This document shows, piece after piece, positions 7,501 through 15,994 of a stretch of DNA of 15,994 bases. Both the position numbers and the translations under genes were made by a program. The notes under the pieces were generated by a model that searched no databases, had not been told where the DNA came from, and was given only the letters and a program-made list of their open reading frames with translations. The stretch is from Amoebophrya sp. AT5.2 (lineage: Eukaryota; Sar; Dinophyceae; Syndiniales; Amoebophryaceae): assembly GCA_005223375.1 (NCBI GenBank), contig RXOD01005085.1, forward strand, positions 1-15,994, given 5' to 3'. Every line of letters begins with the position of its first letter. Position 1 is the first letter of the stretch.

Positions 7501-10500
7501 GGCGTGAGCAGACTCGTGCTTGCTAGACTGGTGTGGAAACATCCGTGTGGAGAAGGTCTCGGTACACAAAATCGTAATTGTGGACTTCTTCTTGGACGAG
7601 GTGTTGATCGCATCGGTTTGACTCATTTGCTTCTGGTCAGCCGGCGAAAAGAACTTGCCAGACTTGGAGGTTTTTGCGGTGGCGCTTTTGGGAGGAGCCT
7701 TGGAAGTGGTCGGAGTCGGTGGCTTGTTTCGTTGATATTTGGCCCCGGCTTGATTGGATTGTGCTTTCGCGGCGGTTGAAGACGCCCCAGATTTGGAGTG
7801 CGTCGCGGTGGTGCGCGCGGAGCCTTTCCCCGAGGCAGAGCGAGCGATCGAAGAGGCGAAAGCGGTGGAACTTCCGGCGACGGAAGCAGCGGTCGGCGGT
7901 GAGCGGCGGCTGTTTCCGGTTGAAAATACGGTTGACTTTCCTTTTCCTCCACCGCTCGTCGTTTTGTTCGACGCACCTCCTTTCGACGCCGTCCCTTTGT
8001 TAGCCGTGGATGCACGAACCGCATGCCCCACATCAACCCCACCTCCAAGAAAAACCGTTCCCTTATCCATTTCCTCGACCCCACCAGCAACAGATGCGTA
8101 CTCCAGCTCGTCCCCCGCGGTGCCAACGCCCTGGACGACAGGATCTTCTTCGTCGACGAACCCCTGAACAACATCAGCGTCTCCGGAAATCTCGGTTTCC
8201 GCCCCTTCGTCGTCCAGCGCCATTCCTTCGAAGCCCTCGAAGTCCTCCCCTGTGCTCTCTCCGATGAGCTGAAATTCGGACTTGACCATCGTCTTCACCA
8301 GCGTGCCGTCGACCTTCTTTTTCTTCATCGAACGCGACAAAGAGATCACGAACCCGCCGTCGTCATCGAACGTCTCCTTTTTCTTGTCCGTCACCCGCAC
8401 GAACTGCGCCGTGCCGACCTGGCGGGAGGCTTGCGTCGTGCCGAGCGTGTAGACCGTTTTGTCCACGAACACGTTCTTCGGTGCGTTGGGAATGGAAGCA
8501 GCTGAAAAATCTTCTTGACCTTCAGGATTGCGGAACTCCGGGGGGTGGCGAGCTGCTAGCGTATTCCTCTCCGTGTGAAAGTGCTCGACGCGACGCGGCG
8601 GCATAAAGGACATCGGGTTTGCAAGATCTACTTGCTGCATCAGCGTCGGCGGCAGGCCGTTGGCACCTGCTCCAGAAAATTCGGAACCCATGGCATCGGC
8701 GTTGGGCACATTTCCGTGTCCGTTTGCGCCTCCGGTGCCTGTTGCCCAGCCGCCAAGTGCTGCGTCGACCTCCTCCGCGGGATTCAGCATGAGCTCGTCG
8801 ACATAACCCACCTCCTGCATCGGATTCAAAGCTTGAAACGCGAACGGCGCGCGGAACGGGTCCTCGGTACCCCGACGCGGCAGTTCGTCTTCCGGGCGCA
8901 ATCCTTCCGCGAGGTGACGAACCTCCCGTTCCCGCAGTACCTCCTCCTGTGCAGCTAGCATGGCGTCCAGCTGCTCTCGATGCTCCGGCGTCTCGGACGG
9001 CGGCGTGCCCCGCGGCAGAGGCCCTTCATCTCCCCACCTCTCGGCGCCGCTGGCGGCCGGAGCATGATGACTACTCTCGCGCTCGACGTTCGGTTCTTCC
9101 GCCGCGTCGTCGTCGTCGTCGGAGCTGCTGGGAATCGGCACGTCGCGGTAGTTGAAAACGGGCTCGACCACTTCTTGACGGCGCTCAACAACTTCGTTTT
9201 GCTGAACAGGGCCTGCTTCATGGCCCACCTCCGACGCGCTATGCTCGGCCACTGAAGAGGCAGCAGCGGCCGCTTGCACGTGTTGCCGGCTACCTCCATC
9301 TCGGAATCGCGTGAGGCTCTCGAATTGCGTTTGCCCTGCTGTTTGCGATGCGCCGTGAGGGTGATCCTCTCGCGGGAACGCAGCGAATGCCCCCGGCTCG
9401 TTCCGGCCGATGCGCGACAGCGGTCCCGGCGGCAGTTGCGGCTGACGCTGCTGGGCGCCGTTGACCACAGTGCTAGTGGTCCCCCGAGGCGCACCGACAG
9501 TGTGCAGCATGTTCGTAGTACCAGCTTCACCTCCAGCTACACCCACTGAAGGGCCCGCCACGCTCGCAGCGATGACCGGCAAGCTCGGAGCGACTGCGCC
9601 CGGCAACAGCAAATGGTGCTCGTTCATACCGTGCGGGATCTGAAGGGGCACAGGCACACGACCAGCATGAAGATCAGGCTCAGGCTCTTCCCGCAACACG
9701 TCCTCTAGATCCGCCACGTCATTCCTTTCGCGGCCCACGTCGGACAACACTCCATCGTCCAAATTCCACGAGTGTCCAGTACCACCCGCGCCACCTCGTA
9801 GTTCCCCAAGCACCAGCTCCTCCTCAAAAGCGCCGCGCCCGAGATCTCCCGCCGCCCCGCGGGTTTCGCACAAGCCAGGAAAGTGCAAGTCGTCCAAGTT
9901 GTCCTCCGGCGCGAGTACTGGGCGGCCACTCTCCATCATCGCACTCACATCGGCGTAGTCCTCCAGGAACTGCCTCGTCCCGGAGGACGACGGGTGGAGG
10001 AAATTTTGCACATGCGCGCAATTCTCGTCGTCGTTCACACGATTGATCAGGTTCCCGTTCACACCATCCACATCGTTGGAACTACTCGTGAACCTGCGTT
10101 TCTTTTTCCTTTCCGGCGCCGCAAGCACTCTCTTGTTCGAGTGCTCCTGCTCGTTGACAATGGCAACATTGTGGTCCTCCACATCTACTGCGTCCGCGTT
10201 GGTACTTCTAGCGTTGTTGTGGTTGTCCGCGGCAAAACTTGAGGCACCAGGCTCCCCGCGCACGACGTTATTCTCCCGGTTGTGGTTGTACCTCCTTCGC
10301 ACCACGACGTCGGTGAAGTTGTCGCTGGAGCCCCCACTCTCGCTGTTGAGTTCTTCCTCGTACTCGCGCGGAAAAATGTCGCTTTCGTGCGGGAAAATAT
10401 CGCCGTCATCGTCCGAGTTGTCCCGCTGCTCCGCCAACGCTCGATTAAGCTGGTTCAAACTAGCCACGGTCCCCGCCTCCACCAGCACATCCTCCTCCGG

Positions 10501-11739
10501 CAAGAGAACCTGCTGATTTTCAGCAGTTGTACGATCAGTTGAGTGCTGCGCGTAAGGTCCTCCCTGGTGTCCCGCCTCCTCATCCTCCTCATCAGCACGA
10601 AACGCGGCACGACGCGAGCTCTCCACAAGCGCGATGGCGTGGGAGGATCCGAGATGCGGGGCAGGCAGGCCGTTGGGGAGCGTGACCGTGATTCCGTCCC
10701 AGCACGCCTCCTGCCCTAAGACGGGCGGCAGAAACGCTCCGACCCACTCCTGGCCCGCCGGCTGCGCGCCGTGCGGATTGACGCTGTCGTCGTGCCGGCC
10801 TTGTACTTGTGCTTGTACATGTGGAAGTGGGTGTGCATGTGGATGTGGTGGTTCTTGTAGTTGTCCTTGTCCACCGCTCCTATTAGTTCCAGATCCGGAA
10901 GTGCCAGAGGTTGACGAAGAGGACGAAGCAGAACTGCTGCTGCCAGAGGAGCTTGCCGCCGTGAGGACTGCACCGCCGACGCGCCCCCCGCCTTCCTGGT
11001 ACTCTTCGTCGCCGGTCAAGTTCATGTAGTAGTACTCCTCCGGGTCTTTTTTGAACTGCATGTAGGTCTTCGCCTGGTGCCCGCCCGCCGTGTTAAAGGC
11101 CGCTGCCTTCTTTACGTCGTCCGGCACCTCCAGGTTAGAGACCACATCACTGTTCTTCTCGTGCTGCCCTCGCGGACTGATCATCATCAGCTGCGCATTC
11201 TTGTAGCATGGGGACCCGTTCTCGCTCCACTCGCGGCTGACCGAAAGGAACTTGCCGGGATGCAGAGGAATCTTCTCTGGGTGCTTTACATTTAATTTCA
11301 TCGCAGCTCCGTTGTAATTGTACACTTTTCGCTGCATCATCTGGTCCCACATCGCGTCGAAAGACTTCGTAGGACGCGGCGGCTCCTGCGCACCCTCATC
11401 CTCGTCGGATTCAGCAGCACGGCCTCGATCTCCCTCCACCTCGTCAGGATCATCTTCTGCTTCGCGCGAGTCCGCGAGGGCACTCACTTTTTGCACAAGT
11501 AAGCCGACCTCTGCCTGGAGCTCGACGATGCCCCCTCGTCCCTCACTGGATTTGGAATTGCGACCGGCGGATGCAGGTGGCGGTTTGCTGTAGTTGGCAT
11601 CAACGTCCTTGTTGACGTTCGACAGATCACGCAGCGCAGTTCGGCGGGTGGAAGCGCCGGCAGGTGGAGGTCCTGCGCCACCTCCAGGATCGAGTCCCCG
11701 GGCGGCAGCCGCGGGATGCGGACGGCCGTCGACCACCAT
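4525..11739 (-). CDS. Giant A/B-type (mitotic-like) cyclin, about 2,362 aa
   Basis: Exon 1 is 11739-6317 and exon 2 is 6190-4525 (TGA), joined by an in-phase 126-nt intron. The ATG at 11739 is preceded two codons upstream by an in-frame TAG, so it is the first usable start. Residues 33-41, RTALRDLSN, match the APC/C destruction box RxxLxxxxN. Residues 42-1770 are mostly acidic, Ser/Gly- or Ala/Lys-rich, with denser blocks near 125-245, 1085-1165 and 1383-1630. The first cyclin box spans about 1770-1915: RTTLVDWLVEV (1815-1825), YLLDQYCANLDFPG, QLVGATCLFLAVKLSEV and a DWECDICHKLDFNL helix. The second box is split: VVEYGGIFQALAVAEAV, insertion, FFCELCLHDVAMLDLPPKKR plus AAACLYCALCCL, insertion, then RALLKKYEARCGKYL near the end. 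By family knowledge it should bind and activate a cyclin-dependent kinase in mitosis. Cyclin identity is strong; subtype is less sure. Confidence 0.85.
5571..5602. repeat. GCN trinucleotide tract encoding polyalanine
   Basis: A run of gctgctgctgcggctgctgctg-type triplets encodes nine Ala in ten residues on the minus strand (cyclin residues about 2005-2015). It lies inside the first insertion of the C-terminal cyclin box, next to Arg/Gly- and Asn/His-rich sequence, which fits slippage-driven growth of that insertion. Confidence 0.75.
6191..6316 (-). other. Intron of the giant cyclin gene (126 nt)
   Basis: The donor GTACGT starts at 6316 after ...AACAAGCAAGC, and the acceptor ...AAACTATAACAG ends at 6191. 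Splicing removes the in-frame TGA at 6204-6202 and joins YLANKQA to CIRASHRTTLVDWLVEV, which restores the spacing expected between the cyclin helix-1 region and the LVDWLVEV motif. The intron is AT-richer than its flanks and a multiple of three, so a retained intron would stop only at the TGA. Confidence 0.8.
9101..9121. repeat. Short GAC/GTC triplet run encoding Asp tract
   Basis: tcgtcgtcgtc triplets encode five consecutive Asp followed by Ala-Ala-Glu-Glu on the minus strand, inside the acidic low-complexity part of the cyclin. It is a simple slippage-type repeat. Confidence 0.6.
10799..10873. repeat. Degenerate hexanucleotide repeat in the cyclin gene
   Basis: About twelve imperfect 6-bp units of the form NNTGTN (cttgta, cttgtg, cttgta, catgtg, ggtgtg, catgtg, gatgtg and so on). 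In the cyclin frame it encodes alternating Gln/His/Pro/Val (PHPHAHPLPHVQAQVQG). The frame stays open through it, and no splice sites flank it that would fit an intron. Confidence 0.6.
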
Positions 11740-12650
11740 CTTCTACTCCGTCCAAGACCAGTTTGAGACAGCAAACCGCGATTGTTGATAGATTGAATTG
11801 CAGTTCGCTCTTGCAGTTCTTGTGATGAAGCTGCTTCTGAATTTAGATTTCTCAGCACGAAGGAAGGAGGTGCGCTGTCGACCAAGGCCGTCTCACACGT
11901 TCTTCGCTTCGAAAGTGGCAGATTAAAAAAAAGCCAAGCTACAGGTACAGCATTTTTTCGGATATATGCTTGAGGAGCTCGCTCGGCAGAAACCTTACGG
12001 TGGTGCTTGGTGTCGAGTTTGTTTCTCTTTCTGCTCGCTCCTGGTGCTGATTAGAGATTCTATCAATCTAAGTCTTTGATTTCTACCTACCTACGGCCAA
12101 AAATGCCATATGAATCAATTTGCGTTACTGTGCGTCATCGGTTTGGGTACTCAACAAGCTTTGACATCTCAAACCGCCGACTTTTGAAGTTTCTCTCGCA
12201 ATTTGGCTATGCGGCTGTCTGTATCGGGCCTCACGACTGCTTCCTTCGCTCATTTTGCGAGGAACTTCTCTCTTCGAATTCGACGTCGAGAAAAAGAAAA
12301 TCGGACACTACAATACTTGTCCTGCTCCTGGTGCGCGTACACTTGTGCGTACGTCGCTTGCAGCAAAGCTTCTTCGAAAAAGACTCATCTTCTGATGAAG
12401 TCAGTGGCCAAGAAGACCCAACACATACACACTTCAGGTCTTTTATCAGCTAGCGGCGCGAAAACGTGAAAAGTCGCAGAAATTTCTAGGAAAGTTTTTT
12501 TCCCGTTCGTCGCGGTGTGGTGTTGTGGTTATCAAGATTCTTCTAGTATCCCTATGCCATGTCAAGCAGTGCGCGTTTGAAATGCGTGTAGGTGTATGAT
12601 GCATGATACTGTACGTAGACGTCGCCACCGTAGTTCGCTGGCCTACTTAC
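11740..12650. other. Interval between HEAT-like gene and giant cyclin gene
   Basis: The right part should hold the 3' intron and last exon of the HEAT-like gene, and the left part the promoter and 5' leader of the cyclin. On the minus strand an eight-T run at 11932-11925 is followed by an AG ending at 11907, a possible 3' splice or trans-splice acceptor for the cyclin transcript. The leader 11885-11740 is open in another frame but has no ATG. No other gene is visible; two plus-strand open frames at 12076-12469 have no domain-like composition. Confidence 0.45.
12385..12485 (-). CDS. Possible last exon of the HEAT-like gene
   Basis: After the donor at 12650, the acceptor AACTTTCCTAG ending at 12486 would give a 165-nt intron and a last exon in the correct phase. 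That exon encodes about 33 more residues (starting EISATFHVFAPLADKRPEVC) before a TGA at 12387-12385. An alternative acceptor, TACGTACAG near 12609, would make a 42-nt intron, shorter than any other here, and stop after about 16 residues. The choice is tentative. Confidence 0.25.
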
Positions 12651-15600
12651 CAGGGTTGCACCTGACCAGCTCCGCCAGGACCGGAAGCAATTCTGTCGCC
12701 AGCTCTTCTCCTGCGGTGAGCAGAAGCAATAGCTTTTTGCCCACGTTGTTGAAATCTTCGTCTGGGGCACCAACGGCGTCCAGGGCGAAAACCGCGCAGT
12801 AGCCGGCCGAGAGGTGCAGCGCCGCGTCGCGGTCCTCCATCAGGTAACGCTCGCAAGTCCGCACGTACTCGCGATGGAGCGCAGGAGAAGGTGGAGCTCC
12901 CCCGCTTCCAGCGACCAGCTCGCGAACGAACGGCATTACCAGCGAGCGAAACTTGTGGTGCACAGGCGCCTCCGCATCCTGCGGCCCCGCGGCAGGCTCG
13001 GTTGTGAAAGAGCTTCCCTGCAGCAGCTGTTGTGCAGTTGGAGGTTGCGACCGCGACAGCACGCCCCGACTCGCATTTCCACCGCCCGGGGTTGGCGGAG
13101 CAATCGATCCATTTTTGACGTCGAATTCGCCTCCACCTGTTGCGCCTGTCCCTCGGAGCAGCTTTTTTTGGATCGTCTCCATGCACACTGCGGCGGCGCA
13201 GCGCGTGCTCGTGTCCTCATCTTCAAGGTGGATACAGGATCGGATGGCGTGCTTCCTCACCAGGGCAGCCAACGGAGAAACAACTACCGCCCCATCTTGA
13301 GCGTACGCTCGTTCCTCCGTGCCTACCTGTTCCGCCAGACGCCGGATGAGGTCGAAGCTCCGTATTCGGATGGTGGCGTCGCTGCGCTCCAACAGCCCCC
13401 CTAGCTTCTGCAAGCACCGCTCCTGGAGCAGCTCCATCCATCTCGCCGTCACCTTCTTGTGGTCCTGGTGCGCGTTGATATTTTGCTGGCGCGAGGATGG
13501 CCTTTGCTTCTCCTGCTGCGCGGTTGGCAGCTTGTTTGGTGTGCCTCCGGTGTAGGTCGCCGAGAAGTTGTCCAGCTCAGACAAGTCAAACGTTTGCAGG
13601 TGCGCTGGCGTGGGTCCAAACACGTCGTCGAAGTCGGGTGCCCCCGCGGCCGCGGAGGGCGAAAATAAATCAGCTCCGACGTGGTCGTATTTCTCGCCGA
13701 GGACCTCCTCCTGCGGCGGTGGTTCATCGAGGAAGAGCGTCGACACTGCCGACGAAGCGAATTTTGCGTACTTGGTGACGACAATGATCAATCGCGACAG
13801 GGCGTCCACGGCTTCGCAGCACACTGCGTCGTCGATGTTCTCCAATGCCGCCCGCAGCGTCTCCGTCACACTCTCGGCATCCAGCTGGCGGAACAAGGCG
13901 ATGCTTCGGTTTTTGTTCAAAGCGAGCAGCAAATACGACAGAGAACGGACGGAGAGCTTCTGTAGCAACGGATCCGTTGTGGTCCTGGACGGCGCGAGAT
14001 CTCCTCCCGTCAGGAGACAGGTTCGGGCGAACACCGGGAAGTTCTGCAGACATTCACGAAGTGGCTCTGCCGCTGTCGTGGTCCGACGTGTAGAAGTTGA
14101 GGTTCCCCCACATTCTGCGTCTGCTGGATCTGGAAGATCCTCTGCGCACGCAATCAGCTGACCCAGGATCGTGATCGCGATCGCCTGCCGATGCTCGACG
14201 ACGATCTGTTCTGAGGCATTGCTGTGGGGAGGTATTCGTAGGCGACTGCTCGGCGAAGCCGAAGGCGAAGTAGGAACGGAACCCGAGGAAGTAGCACCAC
14301 CAGAAGGGGCGAAGAAGTCCGACCCGAGCCGGAAAAAGTTGGTCATTTCCTCGACGCGGATTGGGTGATGCTGGGCGAAAAGGATCACCAGCGGACAGAT
14401 GATGTCCTCTGTGACGAACGAGTCCTGGGCATGGTCTCCGGAGTCGATTCGCGCCTGCTCCAGCCGCATTGCGTGCGCCCGAATCTGTTCTTCGATTACC
14501 ATTTCCTCTGCTTCCTCGCCGTTTTCATCGTTTTGGTTTATTTCCCTGCTCTCAGCCCCCGCCCCGCCGCCGGTTTCTTGTTCCACCGAGCCACGACTTT
14601 TGAAGTCGTGTATTCTCGGCGTGGTAAGTAGCGGAAGAGCGTCCTCGAGCACAAAGTGCCTTTTCACCGCCAGCGCCACCGACGCGTTGCCGGACGCGTC
14701 GAGCATGCGCTGCATTGCCCAAAGCGCCTCGGACTGCTTCTTCGCCTCCACGCCGAGGTGCACGACTCCCGGCGTGATCAAATCCAACCCGCTCTCCAGC
14801 GACTCCTTCCGGCTTGAAGACGATGATGTGGGTCCGGAGGACGGCGGCTGCTGTATTGACGACGCGGACCTTTTCCTTGAAGATCCGTTGAGATTGATGT
14901 TGCTCGTGCCGCCCTTATTTGCTGCTGTAGTTGCCGCGCCAGGCGGCCGGCTGCAGTCGGGCGCCGCCAGCGCCAGAAGGAAGCTCGAGTACAGCAGCAC
15001 GAAGTGCTTCTCGGCCACTGCACCCACGAGGCTGTCGCTCACGCTGAGAAAGTGCCCCAGGATCAGACTCGTGCACTCCGGATTCTGCCGCATCCTGAGC
15101 AATGATTTTTTTCCGCGGTTCTTCTCATCTGCGCAGGACCGATGACTCGATGGAACCATCGATGACTCTTCACCTCCACTTGCGACGGTGATCTCCTCTC
15201 CGCGCAGCCGCCCTGCCAGGTACTTGAGGAGGGGTTCTGCCAACCGCGCGTCCTTCGCCAACACGTGTACGAGCTTCCGTCGCGTTTCGGTAAACGCCTG
15301 CACGAGCGTCCGGACGAACTGGGGAAAGTGGTGTTCCGCCAGCAGCTTCAGCACGTCCAAGACGCGTGCGCGGACCTGCACGCAATCCAGGCCCTCGATG
15401 TGCTGGAACAACAAACGGATCAAAAGTTCGGCACGCACACTCGTCAACCGCAGAACCTCCTTTGTGATGTCGTCGGGGGAGGTGCTGGACGGCGAGTGCG
15501 CGTCCAGCGCGTAGCGCACGAGCAGCTCCAAGGCGTCCATGCTGGCTTCCGCCGCGCAGACGTCCGAATCGTGCATGCCAACGACCAGGTGCTGCAGCAA

Positions 15601-15993
15601 TGCGTGCAGCGGCACGCCGGATTCCGCGACTACGCGCGCGCACGACTGCCACGGAGCGTGCACGGGTTGCGAGGACAGGTGGCCGTCCTCCGCCGGGTAG
15701 TTGGGCGCCTTCCTCGTAAACGGGGCGGGCATGTCTTGTGTTCTCGGAAAAAAGGCCGCTGTCGAACTCGAGGCCGGCGCGCTTCCCACGATCACTTTAT
15801 TCGCAGGCGTATTCGCAGGCGCCGACGGTGCTGGGCCAGCTCTAGTTGCCGTGCCCTTACTGAACTTCGGGCGACGCAACCGCGGTGTCAACAGCGGACC
15901 TCCGTTTGACATCGACCGGCGAATGGTCGCCGGCGTCCCCCCGCCGGCGACAGAAACAGGATAGTCGCCGTCCACAGAGTTGCTTTTGTCAAT
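12651..15993 (-). CDS. HEAT/ARM-like helical-repeat protein, 5' end beyond window
   Basis: The frame is open from the right edge and ends at a strong donor (CCTG|GTAAGT, 12650); unspliced, it would stop two codons later. About 1,114 residues are visible. The first 110 or so are disordered and basic (RLRRPKFSKG, then a Pro/Ala-rich run). The remainder consists mainly of paired amphipathic helices: ARVVAESGVPLHALLQHLVV, RARVLDVLKLLAEHHFPQFV, LLQKLSVRSLSYLLLALNKN, AVCCEAVDALSRLIIVVTKY, TIRIRSFDLIRRLAEQV, CAAAVCMETIQKKLL and LLPVLAELVRCNPG. This is the look of HEAT/armadillo solenoids, used as protein-binding scaffolds. Ser/Gly/Thr-rich loops interrupt it, one carrying a basic SRKRSASS. The true start may lie beyond the window; an internal in-frame ATG (RRSMSNGG) is a less likely start. 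I cannot name the family: condensin, MROH-like and CLASP/TOG proteins are all possible, and no diagnostic motif separates them. Confidence 0.7.
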
Positions 15994-15994
15994 G

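Noticed and set aside
10799..10873. Possible intron within the hexamer repeat of the cyclin gene
   Set aside because: The frame is open throughout and no GT-AG pair around it gives an AT-rich, intron-like segment.
11740..11885. Minus-strand frame open upstream of the cyclin ATG
   Set aside because: It has no ATG, is in a different frame from the cyclin, and the cyclin frame itself has a TAG two codons before its ATG.
12085..12115. Resemblance to the dinoflagellate spliced-leader motif (GGCATTTTTGGCCGTAGG on the minus strand)
   Set aside because: Only short pieces match and in the wrong order (the CCGTAG part follows the pyrimidine core instead of preceding it). No splice donor or repeat array supports a spliced-leader gene.

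Overview
The window looks like nuclear DNA of a gene-dense protist. Its genes carry spliceosomal GT-AG introns, most of them short (47, 53, 87, 126 and about 216 nt), and very long low-complexity protein segments. All five gene models lie on the minus strand. A one-way gene cluster, short introns, long disordered insertions and proteins with few recognisable domains fit an alveolate, for example a compact parasitic dinoflagellate such as Amoebophrya. That placement is inference: no rRNA, tRNA, spliced-leader gene or organelle marker is present to prove it.

Layout from left to right; since everything is on the minus strand, transcription runs right to left. Positions 1-161 hold the start of a small membrane protein that leaves the window. 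162-1249 has no convincing gene but holds a pair of 15-bp palindromes. 1250-1468 is a short possible gene or last exon, next to a twin 11-bp tandem-repeat array. 1771-2776 is a five-exon gene for a protein of about 200 aa with a clear mitochondrial-type presequence. 2777-4524 is AT-richer and apparently non-coding. 4525-11739 is one huge gene of about 7.2 kb, encoding a mitotic-type cyclin of about 2,362 aa. 11740-12650 is an intergenic or leader region. 12651-15993 is a HEAT/ARM-like repeat protein, cut by the right edge of the window and ending at a strong splice donor.

The main result is the giant cyclin. Two very long open reading frames, separated by a TGA, are in the same frame, and a 126-nt GT-AG intron joins them exactly inside the first cyclin box. 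The joined protein has an A/B-type destruction box at residues 33-41, some 1,700 residues of mostly low-complexity sequence, a complete N-terminal cyclin box, and a C-terminal cyclin box interrupted by two low-complexity insertions of about 125 and 200 residues. Ordinary mitotic cyclins are roughly 400-600 aa.

The genes do not form an obvious functional pathway; their shared orientation is the only link visible here.
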